Source of the DNA: Ardenticatenaceae bacterium
Lineage (GTDB): Bacteria; Chloroflexota; Anaerolineae; Promineifilales; Promineifilaceae
Length of the DNA stretch: 64,000 nt
Assembly: GCA_020634375.1 (NCBI GenBank)
Contig: JACKBX010000005.1
Location: 124,001-188,000 of the forward strand
Reading direction: 5' to 3'
A model generated the notes under the pieces. It was not told the origin of the DNA. It ran no database searches and saw only the letters and a list, made by a program, of their open reading frames with translations. Made by a program: the position numbers and the translations under genes. This document shows positions 35,533-44,326 of this stretch, piece after piece. The number at the start of each line of letters is the position of its first letter. Position 1 is the stretch's first letter.

Positions 35533-36579
35533 ATGCGCACCCACCACATCCTTCATTGGCGATTTACTGCTGGCATCATTAGTTTGCTAGCGCTCATTGC
35601 CATGACCCTGGCCGTTCATGCGCAAATTGCCCCGATCAATGTCACACTGGCCTCTTTCGACGTCACCCCACTGGATAATGCCGTGCGGCTGGAATGGACA
35701 ACAGACACAGAGTTAGACCTGGCCGGTTTCTTTTTACGGCGCGAACACAACGGCGACCTCGTTGACTTGGACAATATTGGCATTGTTCCAGGTGAAGGAG
35801 GCACGGTTTTTGGTGCAGATTATGAGGTGGTAGATAACACGGCCGTTAACTACAACACCTACACCTACAAATTGTACGAACTTGAAACGGATGGCGATGA
35901 AATCGAACTCGACTCGGAAACCGTTACCCTAACAGGGCCAACGGCCACGCCAATTGTCATTGGCGGCAGCAACCCCACCAATACGCCCGTGCCACAAAAC
36001 AGCAACACATCAACACCCACGCCAACTAGAACGCAATCAAGTAATACGGCTACGCCAACGCCAATCGCCACAACCAGCGGCACACGCATCCCATCTCCTA
36101 CACCCTTAAAGGAAGATGTGACACCATTGAGCACGGCCGTTTCCACACCCCAGCCCACCAGCACCCGCTTCCCCACCCCCACACCGGGTGACACCTCAAA
36201 TCAATCCGGGACGCAACCCATCCAACTGACGACAGAAGAAACCTCGCCCACCGCCACACCAGACCCACTTAACTTACCGCCCATGCTCGCCACGCCAGAT
36301 AACCACATAACCGTTGGCGTGCCGGTCGCCTATGCTCAAGAAGGATACGCTGCCCCTCCCACGCCATCTCCCATTCCCATCGGCAGCGACCGCGCTTACA
36401 TTCCGCCAATTCAAACCATTGCCACCCCGCCGCCCGCCGTCCAAAGCGAGCCGGCGGGCGCAGAGGAAGGTCGTATGCTTTTATGGACTGGATTCTTGCT
36501 AGCACTGTTGCTGTTCGTCGGCAGCGTTGTCGGTTCCATTCTTTTGTTCACCCGTAAACAAGACCGCTCAAACAATTAG
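35533..36579 (+). CDS. Fn3-like stalk protein with C-terminal membrane anchor
   Basis: 348 residues. Signal sequence (about 1-33), Fn3-like domain (about 37-130; RLEWTTDTELDLAGFFLRR), long Pro/Thr/Ser stalk (about 135-310), then a helix (about 317-340) and a short basic tail. The domain resembles that of the 31274 gene, so the two look like paralogues. It follows the first C25 gene by 18 bp with GAGGG upstream. Probably anchors or presents a surface complex. Confidence 0.72.
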   Translation: MRTHHILHWRFTAGIISLLALIAMTLAVHAQIAPINVTLASFDVTPLDNAVRLEWTTDTELDLAGFFLRREHNGDLVDLDNIGIVPGEGGTVFGADYEVVDNTAVNYNTYTYKLYELETDGDEIELDSETVTLTGPTATPIVIGGSNPTNTPVPQNSNTSTPTPTRTQSSNTATPTPIATTSGTRIPSPTPLKEDVTPLSTAVSTPQPTSTRFPTPTPGDTSNQSGTQPIQLTTEETSPTATPDPLNLPPMLATPDNHITVGVPVAYAQEGYAAPPTPSPIPIGSDRAYIPPIQTIATPPPAVQSEPAGAEEGRMLLWTGFLLALLLFVGSVVGSILLFTRKQDRSNN

Positions 36580-36581
36580 CA

Positions 36582-36614
36582 ATTCACCATTTACCATTCA
36601 CAATTCATTATTCT
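36582..36614. repeat. Word array (ATTCACAATTCATTATT type)
   Basis: AGCAATTCACCATTTACCATTCACAATTC-like words in a 41-bp gap between two genes of the cluster. One-sided, without a clear complementary half. Confidence 0.5.
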
Positions 36615-36620
36615 TCCTTC

Positions 36621-38708
36621 ATGAAGTCCAATAAATTTCTCTCTCTTCTACTCCTTTTGTTCCTTTTGCTCGCCTGCCGTAAAACAGACAATCCACCAGA
36701 AATTACGGGTGAAGTCAGCAGCAGTGCTGTTCGGCTGGGCATTACCACCGATGGCATTTACCACGTCACCTTATCGGCGCTGCAAGATGCTGGCATGATT
36801 GTCGATACGCTGGATGCTGCCAATCTGCGTCTCACACAAGGGGACACGGCCGTTCCCATCCTCATTCAAGACAACCAACTCATCTTCTACGGGCAGGCCC
36901 CCAGCAACCGCTACACCGCCACTCGCCCCTACATTTTGACAACGGGTGAAGCGGGCGAAATGATGACGGAAACGGCCGTTTCCACCGAAACCGCCGCCCC
37001 CCTCGACGAAATCCCGCAAACCCTACACCTCGAAGAAAACAACGAATATCTGGCCCAGGCCCGCCAAGACGACGACAGCGACCTCTGGTTCTGGCAAGAA
37101 ATCGGCCTGCAACAAAAGGCCGACCTCACCCTCAACCTGCCCAGCGTAGGCAGCGGCCCTGCCACCATGCGCTTGCGCTTATGGGGCATCAGCCAGGACT
37201 ACCAGGTTGATCCCGACCACGACTTCGACCTCATCCTCAACGACCAAAAACTTGAGACTGTCACCTGGGACGGCGAAACATATTACACGGCCGAAGTCGC
37301 CGTACCCGCCGGGCTGCTCAAAACCGGCAACAATCACCTGACGTTGGACAACACTCCCGCAGGCGCGGTTGTAGTAGACATTGCCTCCCTCAATTGGGTG
37401 GAACTAGATTACATGGCTCCGGCAACGGCCGTCAACGACCGACTCACCTTCACGGGCGCAGCAGGCAGCATCACCCTTGATGGCTTCAGCGGCACGCCCA
37501 CCCTCTTTGACGTCACCAACCCGACCACACCCGTACAGCTAACCGGCGCAGACTGCGGCAGCAAACAAGCCTGCCTCACTGCCACACCAGACAGGCACAT
37601 CGCCGCCATTGGCCCGTCTGGGTTCCGGCAGCCGCAAGAGATACGGCCGTTACGCACCTCCGACTGGCACAACACCGCCAACCAGGCCGACCTGCTGATC
37701 ATCACCACAGACGCCCTCGCACCCGGCCTCGACGACCTCATCGCCGCCCGTGAAGCGCAAGGGCTGACCGTCGCCCTCCTGCCCGTTGCCGAAATTTACG
37801 ACGAATTTGGTGCAGGCGATGCCACCCCCGACAGCATCCTCGCCTTTGTGCAATACGCCGCCACCAACTGGCAAGACCCCAAACCCCGCTACCTCCTCCT
37901 CGTCGGCGACGCCACCACCGATTACCGTAACTATGGCGGCACAGCGCCGACAAACATCATCCCCCCCTTCATCGTTCCCGTTGCCTTTAGCGGTGAAACT
38001 GTCAGCGACACCCGCCTCGTCGATGTAGACGGCGACATGCAGCCCGACCTCGCCGTTGGCCGCTGGCCCGTAGACACGCTCGACGACGTGCGCAGCCTCG
38101 CCGCCCGCACCATCGCCCAAGAACAAGAGCAGCCCGCCGCCCAAGCCCTCTTCGCCGCCGATGGCACAGAGGCGCAATTTGCAGACATGGCCTCTCGCCT
38201 GGCTAATGGCAGCGGCATCACCGATATGACTTTGCTTAATGGTGCAACCGCTGATGAAGTTGTCGCCCGTTGGAACGAAGGTGCATGGCTCACCACTTAC
38301 GTGGGGCACGGCAGCGTGCGCCGTTGGGGCAAAGAGGATGTGCTCAATGAAGAAGCCGTTGACGACCTACAATTAAACACGCCTTCTATTGTCATTCAGC
38401 TAACCTGCCTCTCTGGGCTTTTTGCCCATCCCACAGAACTGTCTTTGACCGAACAAATGATGCGCCAACCAGAAGGCCCTGTCCTGCTAATTGCCGCGAC
38501 CAGCCTCACTTTATCCTCGCAGCAAGAGGTCTTTGCCAACACGCTTTTGCAGGATTTGCAAGACCCCGCCTACACACGCATCGGCGATGCCGTGTTGGAT
38601 GCCCATCGCTCTCTAAATGTTGACAATGAAGGTTTGCGTGAGATCAGCGACACCTTTACCCTTTTTGGCGACCCCAGCGCTCTGATTATGCGCCCCGCTG
38701 CCAATTAA
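36621..38708 (+). CDS. C25-family peptidase lipoprotein
   Basis: 695 residues. Lipobox LLLAC with Cys19, so it is a membrane-anchored lipoprotein. The peptidase domain is in the second half: YLLLVGDATTDY, H563 in YVGHGSVRRWG and C596 in QLTCLSGLF, spaced as in gingipains. The first half contains a beta-rich domain. It is the second C25 enzyme in the cluster and shares DALVE-like LFGDPS ending motifs with the first. Likely role: processing or shaving of surface proteins, perhaps including its neighbours. Confidence 0.85.
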   Translation: MKSNKFLSLLLLLFLLLACRKTDNPPEITGEVSSSAVRLGITTDGIYHVTLSALQDAGMIVDTLDAANLRLTQGDTAVPILIQDNQLIFYGQAPSNRYTATRPYILTTGEAGEMMTETAVSTETAAPLDEIPQTLHLEENNEYLAQARQDDDSDLWFWQEIGLQQKADLTLNLPSVGSGPATMRLRLWGISQDYQVDPDHDFDLILNDQKLETVTWDGETYYTAEVAVPAGLLKTGNNHLTLDNTPAGAVVVDIASLNWVELDYMAPATAVNDRLTFTGAAGSITLDGFSGTPTLFDVTNPTTPVQLTGADCGSKQACLTATPDRHIAAIGPSGFRQPQEIRPLRTSDWHNTANQADLLIITTDALAPGLDDLIAAREAQGLTVALLPVAEIYDEFGAGDATPDSILAFVQYAATNWQDPKPRYLLLVGDATTDYRNYGGTAPTNIIPPFIVPVAFSGETVSDTRLVDVDGDMQPDLAVGRWPVDTLDDVRSLAARTIAQEQEQPAAQALFAADGTEAQFADMASRLANGSGITDMTLLNGATADEVVARWNEGAWLTTYVGHGSVRRWGKEDVLNEEAVDDLQLNTPSIVIQLTCLSGLFAHPTELSLTEQMMRQPEGPVLLIAATSLTLSSQQEVFANTLLQDLQDPAYTRIGDAVLDAHRSLNVDNEGLREISDTFTLFGDPSALIMRPAAN

Positions 38709-38775
38709 CAATGAAAAATGAGCAATTAACAAAGATCTTTAGTCAATGCAACAGATTTGACCAAAGGTGTTGACT

Positions 38776-39276
38776 ATGCGTTTACAGATTACAGCCTTGA
38801 CAATGATTGTGTCCCTAATAGGCTTAACAAGCTGTGCTTTGGGTTTCAGTGAGACACTACCAACACCCGCAGCGAATCCAACACCATTGCCCACTGCAAC
38901 TGAATACATTGAGGAATGTGGCGATTCAGGTGTAACTGCTTTGGTATGGGAAGATGCAGATGGCAATGGTAAAAACAATAACGAAACCCCTTTATCCGAC
39001 ATTTGCATGAATGCCAACTACTACAAACCCGGCTCAATCTGTGATGGTACAACTAACAATGAAGGATTTTGGACTAGCACTCTTATGGTTGGCGGCTGCG
39101 GGACAGAAGAAGAGTTGAATGCCTTGACGATAGAGCAATGTAAGTCAATTTATATGACCGTTTTGCCATCAGAAGAGTATGTGGTCACAACCCAAGCGAC
39201 AGTCATTGGGTGCAATGCCCGTTTTGGGCTTCAGCACGTGGTAACTGATACCTTGCCTGCCACTGCACCCAATTAA
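38776..39276 (+). CDS. Small lipoprotein with SdrD B-like domain
   Basis: 166 residues from ATG at 38776, with AGG upstream (an in-frame GTG at 38767 is less likely). Lipobox LTSC with Cys20, short Pro/Thr linker, then ALVWEDADGNGKNNNETPL, the start of an SdrD B-like calcium-binding beta-sandwich, with several Cys (C in IEECGD, DICMN, CDGTT, GGCGT) that could form disulfides. Function unknown; probably surface display. Lies after the C25 lipoprotein gene. Confidence 0.65.
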   Translation: MRLQITALTMIVSLIGLTSCALGFSETLPTPAANPTPLPTATEYIEECGDSGVTALVWEDADGNGKNNNETPLSDICMNANYYKPGSICDGTTNNEGFWTSTLMVGGCGTEEELNALTIEQCKSIYMTVLPSEEYVVTTQATVIGCNARFGLQHVVTDTLPATAPN

Positions 39277-39334
39277 TCACCATGAAAGTCAAAAATTAGC
39301 TGCATAAGCCTGTTAATTGTTAGTGGAGATGCGA

Positions 39335-40411
39335 ATGGATGAATTAGACTTGCAAGGGGGCAAGGGAGATGAATCCGCTCCCTTGCCCCCCCGCCCCCCT
39401 GCTCCCATGCTCGCTTCCGGTAAAGTCCGCCGCCGCTGGCTGCGCCGCATCAACTTCCTGCTCGGCCTGGGGCTGATGATTGGGGGGCTGTGGTATGTCA
39501 CCCGCCAAATCACGCTGGCAGAAATCGGCCGGGCGCTGCGGCAGGCAAATGGCTGGTACGTGGCACTGGGCACGGCCGTCATCCTCCTCACCCTCGCCGT
39601 CAAAACAATCCGTTGGCGGCTGCTCTTTCACCCGCCCGAACAACGCCCCCCCGCCCCCGCCGCCTTTTGGGCCATGATGTTGGGGCAGTTTGTGAACACG
39701 GCCGTTCCCTTCCTGCGCATCGGCGAACTCGCCCGCGTCTACGCCCTCTCCCGTGCCACAGGTCTAAGCAAAATGCGTGCCCTGGGCACGCTCCTCGTCG
39801 AGAAAACACTCGACTTGGTCATGCTCATCTTCACCTTGCTCATCCTTCTCCCCTTTGTCGTGCTGCCGGACTTTATGACGGAGCGGGGATTTTTATTGGG
39901 TGGTGTGGCAACGGCCGTTCTCGTCCTCCTCTATTTGCTTGCCTACCAGACCGAACTCATCATTAAACTACTGCGGGTTATCTCTCGGCGATTACCCGAT
40001 TTTCTCGGCCATCGTCTGCTTAGTTGGGGTGTCTCCGGGCTGGAAGGGCTAACCGCTCTGCGCAGCCATCGCGCCAACCTGACCCTCCTCGCAGCCAGCG
40101 CCGCCATTGCCCTGCTTGCCACCCTCACACCCTGGGCCATCTTTCCCGCCTTCGGCCTGCCCTACGGTCTCAAAGAAGCAGCCCTGATCAACGTCATCTT
40201 GCTCGTTGCCGGGTCTATCCCTCTGCCAACTCCCGCCGGGCTTGGCATTGTCGAATTCGCCGTCATGTTCATGCTCCGTCAATTTGGCCTGATGGATGAA
40301 GCCCTGGCCTTCAGCTACGCCATCACCTTCCACCTTGTTGTAGACCTGCCCAAGCTCATCTTCGGTGCGCTGGCCCTCACCCGCACAGATTGGCGGGCAA
40401 ACAAGGAGTAG
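39335..40411 (+). CDS. Lysylphosphatidylglycerol synthase TM-like flippase family protein
   Basis: About 358 residues, seven or eight membrane helices. Family motifs: GQFVNTAVPFLRIGELARVY (about 105-124), LLVEKTLDLVM (near 150) and SIPLPTPAGLGIVEFA (near 295-310). This UPF0104/AglD-like family includes MprF flippase domains and glycan-linked membrane proteins. GGAG before ATG at 39335 decides the start; the frame opens earlier at a TTG. It stands upstream of a glycosyltransferase, so a role in glycolipid transport or synthesis is likely. Confidence 0.82.
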   Translation: MDELDLQGGKGDESAPLPPRPPAPMLASGKVRRRWLRRINFLLGLGLMIGGLWYVTRQITLAEIGRALRQANGWYVALGTAVILLTLAVKTIRWRLLFHPPEQRPPAPAAFWAMMLGQFVNTAVPFLRIGELARVYALSRATGLSKMRALGTLLVEKTLDLVMLIFTLLILLPFVVLPDFMTERGFLLGGVATAVLVLLYLLAYQTELIIKLLRVISRRLPDFLGHRLLSWGVSGLEGLTALRSHRANLTLLAASAAIALLATLTPWAIFPAFGLPYGLKEAALINVILLVAGSIPLPTPAGLGIVEFAVMFMLRQFGLMDEALAFSYAITFHLVVDLPKLIFGALALTRTDWRANKE

Positions 40412-40456
40412 CAGGCTTGCAAACAAACTCGCACAGGCTCACCAACAAATTAACAC

Positions 40457-40588
40457 CCCCGTGTCAAATTTCTGACACCCCAGTATCAATTTTTTCATAC
40501 CCTAGTGTCACATTTCTCACACCCTGGTGTTAATTTTTTCATACCCCGGTGTTAATTTGCCAGCACGCCCGTGTTAACTTTTTCACAC
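40457..40588. repeat. Six tandem 22-bp repeats, each a GTGT...ACAC dyad
   Basis: Exact 22-bp period: 40457-40478, 40479-40500, 40501-40522, 40523-40544, 40545-40566 and 40567-40588. Each unit starts CCC or CCT/GCC, then GTGTYAA, a T-rich centre and ends in CAC or CATAC. Every unit is a small inverted repeat. Lies in the gap between the flippase-like gene and the glycosyltransferase. Confidence 0.9.
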
Positions 40589-40654
40589 GGGCATGATGGC
40601 AAATCAACCTCCAAACATCCACTTTATCCCCCTCTTCCTGTATAATCCCCCCTC

Positions 40655-41641
40655 ATGACCATTCAATACTCCATCATCATTCCCGCCTATAATGCCCGGC
40701 ACACGCTGGGCAATTGTTTGACCGCATTACACCAACAAACCATCTCCCACGAACAGTACGAAATCATTGTGATTGATGATGGCTCCAACGATGGCACGGG
40801 GCAGTTAGCCACCGAGATGGGCGCAACGGTGCTGTATCAATCAAAAAATGGCGGGCAAGCCGCAGCTCGTAACGTCGGCATCCGCCAGGCGCAGGGCGAC
40901 ATCATCTGCTTCACCGATGCAGACTGCACGCCCCAGCCAGATTGGCTGGAACAAATCACTGCACCGCTGCGCGATGACGCAACCATCAGTGCCACGAAGG
41001 GCGTGTATTGTACGCGACAGCCACAACTCACTGCCCGCTTTGTGCAAGCGGAATACGAAGATAAATACGACAAGCTGCGCGAGTTCCCGCGCATTAGCTT
41101 TGTGGATACCTACTCGGCTGCTTACCGTCGCGCTGTGCTGCTGGAAGTAGGCGGCTTTGACGAACGCTTTCCTGTTGCCGAAGATCGAGAGCTTTCTTAT
41201 CGCGTTGCCGCCGCCGGGTACGAGATGGTTTTTCAACCGGAGGCGCTGGTCTGCCACCTGCACGCGCACACGGTTCGCACCTACTTTTGGAAGAAGGTGC
41301 TCAACGGTTATTGGGCCGGGCAAGCGGTCAACTTTTTCCCGGAGCGGCAAAAGGAAGATTCGTACACGCCACAGGTCATGAAGCTGCAAGTGGGATTGAT
41401 GGGGCTGATGCTGGGCACGGCCGTTCTCTCTCTCCTCTTCCCCCCCTTCCTTTTCCTACTCGGCCTCTCCCTCGGCGGATTCCTGGCAACCACTTTACCT
41501 TTTGTACAAAAAGTGTGGCCGAAGGATACGGCCGTTGCCCTTGCCTCCCCCTTTTACCTCGCCGTGCGCGCCCTCGCCCTCGGCATTGGCTACGCCTGGC
41601 GCATCGCACGGCCCATTTCACCAACAACAACCAACCTGTAA
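40655..41641 (+). CDS. Family 2 glycosyltransferase with C-terminal membrane helices
   Basis: 328 residues. GT2 start SIIIPAYNARHTLGNCL, nucleotide-sugar motif VIDDGSNDGT (about 36-45) and DADCTPQPDWLEQ with the DxD-like metal site (about 89-101), then the ED motif AEDRELSYR (about 173). Two or three C-terminal helices tether it to the membrane. It transfers a sugar from a nucleotide donor, probably to a lipid or polysaccharide. Acceptor unknown. Confidence 0.86.
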   Translation: MTIQYSIIIPAYNARHTLGNCLTALHQQTISHEQYEIIVIDDGSNDGTGQLATEMGATVLYQSKNGGQAAARNVGIRQAQGDIICFTDADCTPQPDWLEQITAPLRDDATISATKGVYCTRQPQLTARFVQAEYEDKYDKLREFPRISFVDTYSAAYRRAVLLEVGGFDERFPVAEDRELSYRVAAAGYEMVFQPEALVCHLHAHTVRTYFWKKVLNGYWAGQAVNFFPERQKEDSYTPQVMKLQVGLMGLMLGTAVLSLLFPPFLFLLGLSLGGFLATTLPFVQKVWPKDTAVALASPFYLAVRALALGIGYAWRIARPISPTTTNL

Positions 41642-41672
41642 CTTGTAACTTATAACAGGTTACAAGTTACAG
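41636..41672 (+). terminator. Perfect 14-bp hairpin at the GT2 stop
   Basis: Arms 41636-41649 and 41659-41672 (CTGTAACTTGTAAC and its complement) with a 9-nt loop; overlaps the stop codon. Shares GTAACCTGTTAC-type words with 60125-60164. Confidence 0.75.
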
Positions 41673-41737
41673 TGAACCCTATTCGTAACCTCATTCGTCA
41701 GAAACCCCAGGCACAATACGCCAAAATCATTTATAGT

Positions 41738-41798
41738 CTGTCAGCTTCTCAGCATTTCAGCTAATCAGGCTGACAAGCTGACAGCCTGACAAGCTGAA
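41738..41798. repeat. Word array (CAGCTTGTCAG / CTGACAAGCTG)
   Basis: CTGTCAGCTTCTCAGC on the left, GCTGACAAGCTGACAGCC and CTGACAAGCTG on the right. Ends 11 bp before proB, so it would lie in the proB leader. Confidence 0.75.
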
Positions 41799-41809
41799 TC
41801 GCTAACAAT

Positions 41810-42916
41810 ATGTATCAACGAATCGTTATCAAACTTGGCACAAGCGTTCTCACCGGCGGCACACCGCACTTTGACCAGCCGCACATGGTTGAATTGGTGC
41901 GGCAGTGCGCCCAATTGTACGCGCAAGGCAAAGAAATCATCATCTGCTCCTCTGGAGCCATCGCTGCCGGGCGCGAACGGCTGGAATTCCCTAGTCTGCT
42001 GCCTACTGTTACCAACAAACAAATGCTGGCGGCCGTCGGCCAAAGCCGTCTCATGTTCATGTGGGAACGTTTCTTCGAGATTTACAATATCCACGTCGGC
42101 CAAATCCTGCTCACACGCAGTGACGTGCAGAACCGCAGCCGTTTCCTCAATGCGCGAGATACCGTGCAAACCTTGCTGGAACATCGCATTATCCCCATCT
42201 TCAATGAAAATGACGCCGTTGCCACCGAAGAAATCAAAGTAGGCGACAATGACAACCTCTCTGCACTGGTCGCCATCCTTGCCGAGGCGGACTTACTGAT
42301 GCTGCTGACCGACCAGCCGGGCCTCTTCACTGCCGATCCGCGTACCAACCCGGATGCGGAGCTCATTCCCGAAGTACATACCATTGACGAAACCCTGCGC
42401 ACATTAGCCGGAGGCAGCGTCACTGGGTTGGGAGTAGGCGGCATGGCAACCAAACTGCAAGCGGCCGATGCTGCTCGCCGTGCTGGAACAGATGTGATGA
42501 TCGCCGCCGGACAAGCTCCCAATGTCATTTTGCGGGCTGTCAGCGGAGAGCAAATTGGCACACGCTTCCCCGCGCTGGAGAATCCACTAGAAAACCGCAA
42601 ACGCTGGATATTTGCCGGACCGAAACCAGTTGGTAAACTGATGATTGATGACGGGGCACAAAAGGCGTTAGAGAGAAACGGCCGTTCCCTCCTCCCCGCT
42701 GGCATCATCCACGTAGAAGGCATCTTTCAGCGCGGTGATACCGTCTCAATTCTCAGCACACAGGGCAAAGAACTGGCTCGTGGCATTACCCGCTACAGCA
42801 GTGAAGACCTGCGCCGCATCGCCGGACAGCATTCTGACACGATAGTTGATGAATTGGGCTACGCTTACGGCCCTGTTGCCGTCCATCGCAACGACATGAT
42901 CATTGTCAATAGCTAA
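41810..42916 (+). CDS. proB: Glutamate 5-kinase
   Basis: 368 residues: amino-acid kinase domain (IVIKLGTSVLTGG at the N-terminus, SSGAIAAGR near 46, NENDAV near 135, GVGGMATKLQAA near 208-219) plus a C-terminal PUA domain (about 280-365). It makes glutamyl-5-phosphate, the first step of proline synthesis, and is normally feedback-inhibited by proline. No clear Shine-Dalgarno; the leader contains a word array. proA follows. Confidence 0.94.
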   Translation: MYQRIVIKLGTSVLTGGTPHFDQPHMVELVRQCAQLYAQGKEIIICSSGAIAAGRERLEFPSLLPTVTNKQMLAAVGQSRLMFMWERFFEIYNIHVGQILLTRSDVQNRSRFLNARDTVQTLLEHRIIPIFNENDAVATEEIKVGDNDNLSALVAILAEADLLMLLTDQPGLFTADPRTNPDAELIPEVHTIDETLRTLAGGSVTGLGVGGMATKLQAADAARRAGTDVMIAAGQAPNVILRAVSGEQIGTRFPALENPLENRKRWIFAGPKPVGKLMIDDGAQKALERNGRSLLPAGIIHVEGIFQRGDTVSILSTQGKELARGITRYSSEDLRRIAGQHSDTIVDELGYAYGPVAVHRNDMIIVNS

Positions 42917-42972
42917 TGGTCAATTGTCAACGGTCCCCTCATTGACAATTGGCTATTGACCATTGGCAATTC
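42911..42972. repeat. Word array (AATTGTCAA / TTGACAATT) between proB and proA
   Basis: AATAGCTAATGGTCAATTGTCAA, a short centre and TTGACAATTGGCTATTGACCATTG-like words form a hairpin. Words match the array at 61834-61892. It overlaps the last two codons of proB. Confidence 0.85.
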
Positions 42973-42987
42973 CAAAAGGAGAAACCC

Positions 42988-44259
42988 ATGACCGACTTAA
43001 CTACGCTGGGCATTGCCGCAAAAGCAGCCAGCCGCCAGCTTGCCATCCTGCCAACAGCCCGCAAAAACGAAGCACTACTTGCCATTGCCGATGAAATCGA
43101 GACACAACAGGAAGTAATTTTGGCACAAAATGCGCTGGACATTGCCGACGGTAAAGCAAAAGGCTTGAGTGACGCCCTGCTTGACCGGCTGCTGCTCACA
43201 CCTGCACGCATCGCCGCGCTTGCCGCCGACACGCGCAAAGTAGCAGCTTTACCCGATCCCGTTGGCAGCGAACTAGAAAGCCGAATGCTGCCCAATGGCA
43301 TGCGTCTCAGCCGCCGCCGCATCCCTATTGGCGTCCTCGGCGTCATTTACGAAGCCCGTCCCAATGTCACCATTGACATTGCCACCCTCAGCCTGAAAAC
43401 TGGCAATGCTGCCATTTTGCGCGGCGGCAGCGAAACTTTGCGCAGCAATCTGGCGCTGGTGCAGGTCATCCAAACGGCGTTGCAAAAAGTGGATTTACCC
43501 GCCGCCAGTGTGCAATACATTGACAATCCCGACCGTGCCCTGGTAACGGAACTGCTAAAGCTGGACAAATACGTAGATATGATTATTCCACGCGGCGGCA
43601 ATGCCCTGCACCGCTTGTGCAAAGAGCAAAGCACCATCCCTGTGATCACGGGTGGTATCGGCATTTGCCATATTTTTGTGGATGAAAGTGCAGACCTGGA
43701 ACGTGCAGTAGACATTGTAGAAAACAGCAAAGTTCAGCGCCCCAGCGTGTGCAATGCGCTGGACACGCTGCTGGTGCATCCCAATGTGGCGGAACAGTTT
43801 TTGCCAATGATGGCGCGGCGCATGGCAGAACGGGGTGTAGAATTGCGTGCAACCAGTGAGGCGTATGATTTGTTGGAGCAGTACAGCGAAGAACACAATG
43901 CCACCGTGTTAAAAGCTGGCCCTGGCGATTTTGACCAGGAGTGGCTGTCGCTGATTTTGGGCGTGCATCTGGTAGCAGATGTTGATGAGGCTATTGCTTT
44001 TATCCAAAATCATACAACGGAGCATACAGAGAGTATTCTCACCAACAATTGGGCACACGCCACGCAGTTTGTGAATGCACTGAGTTCGTCGGCTGTTTTT
44101 GTGAATGCCAGCACGCGCTTTAATGACGGCGGGCAGTTTGGCCTGGGGGCGGAAGTGGCGGTAAGTACGCAAAAACTGCACGCTCGCGGCCCAATGGGGT
44201 TGGAAGAGCTGACGACGTATAAGTGGGTGGGATATGGGGATGGGCATGTACGGCCGTAA
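42988..44259 (+). CDS. proA: Gamma-glutamyl phosphate reductase
   Basis: 423 residues of the aldehyde dehydrogenase superfamily. Typical pieces: LGVIYEARPNVTID (about 112-125), NAAILRGGSET (about 135), and PSVCNALDTLLVH with the catalytic Cys (about 255). It reduces glutamyl-5-phosphate to glutamate semialdehyde. Start at 42988 because AAAGGAG lies 7 bp upstream; the frame opens in the word array before it. Only one ACGGCCGT copy, at the stop codon. Confidence 0.95.
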   Translation: MTDLTTLGIAAKAASRQLAILPTARKNEALLAIADEIETQQEVILAQNALDIADGKAKGLSDALLDRLLLTPARIAALAADTRKVAALPDPVGSELESRMLPNGMRLSRRRIPIGVLGVIYEARPNVTIDIATLSLKTGNAAILRGGSETLRSNLALVQVIQTALQKVDLPAASVQYIDNPDRALVTELLKLDKYVDMIIPRGGNALHRLCKEQSTIPVITGGIGICHIFVDESADLERAVDIVENSKVQRPSVCNALDTLLVHPNVAEQFLPMMARRMAERGVELRATSEAYDLLEQYSEEHNATVLKAGPGDFDQEWLSLILGVHLVADVDEAIAFIQNHTTEHTESILTNNWAHATQFVNALSSSAVFVNASTRFNDGGQFGLGAEVAVSTQKLHARGPMGLEELTTYKWVGYGDGHVRP

Positions 44260-44261
44260 CA

Positions 44262-44300
44262 AATAATGAATAATTAATAATGAATTGGAAATTGTGAATT
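44262..44300. repeat. Word array (AATAATGAATAATTAATAATGAATT)
   Basis: Same words as 11466-11547 and 52507-52708. Downstream of proA; in-frame translation from a TTG inside it would add about 14 residues to the next protein. Confidence 0.75.
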
Positions 44301-44326
44301 TTTGTGCGCCACAACGATCAAGTAGG

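Noticed and set aside
37650..38309. Long open frame antisense to the C25 lipoprotein gene
   Set aside because: Shadow of the real gene; Gly/Val-rich with no recognisable protein.
32098..38708. C25 peptidases as evidence for a type IX secretion system
   Set aside because: No PorV/GldK-type genes and no type IX C-terminal domain; the organism type does not fit.
40457..40588. Possible CRISPR array
   Set aside because: Units are contiguous 22-bp repeats with no spacers and no cas genes are present.
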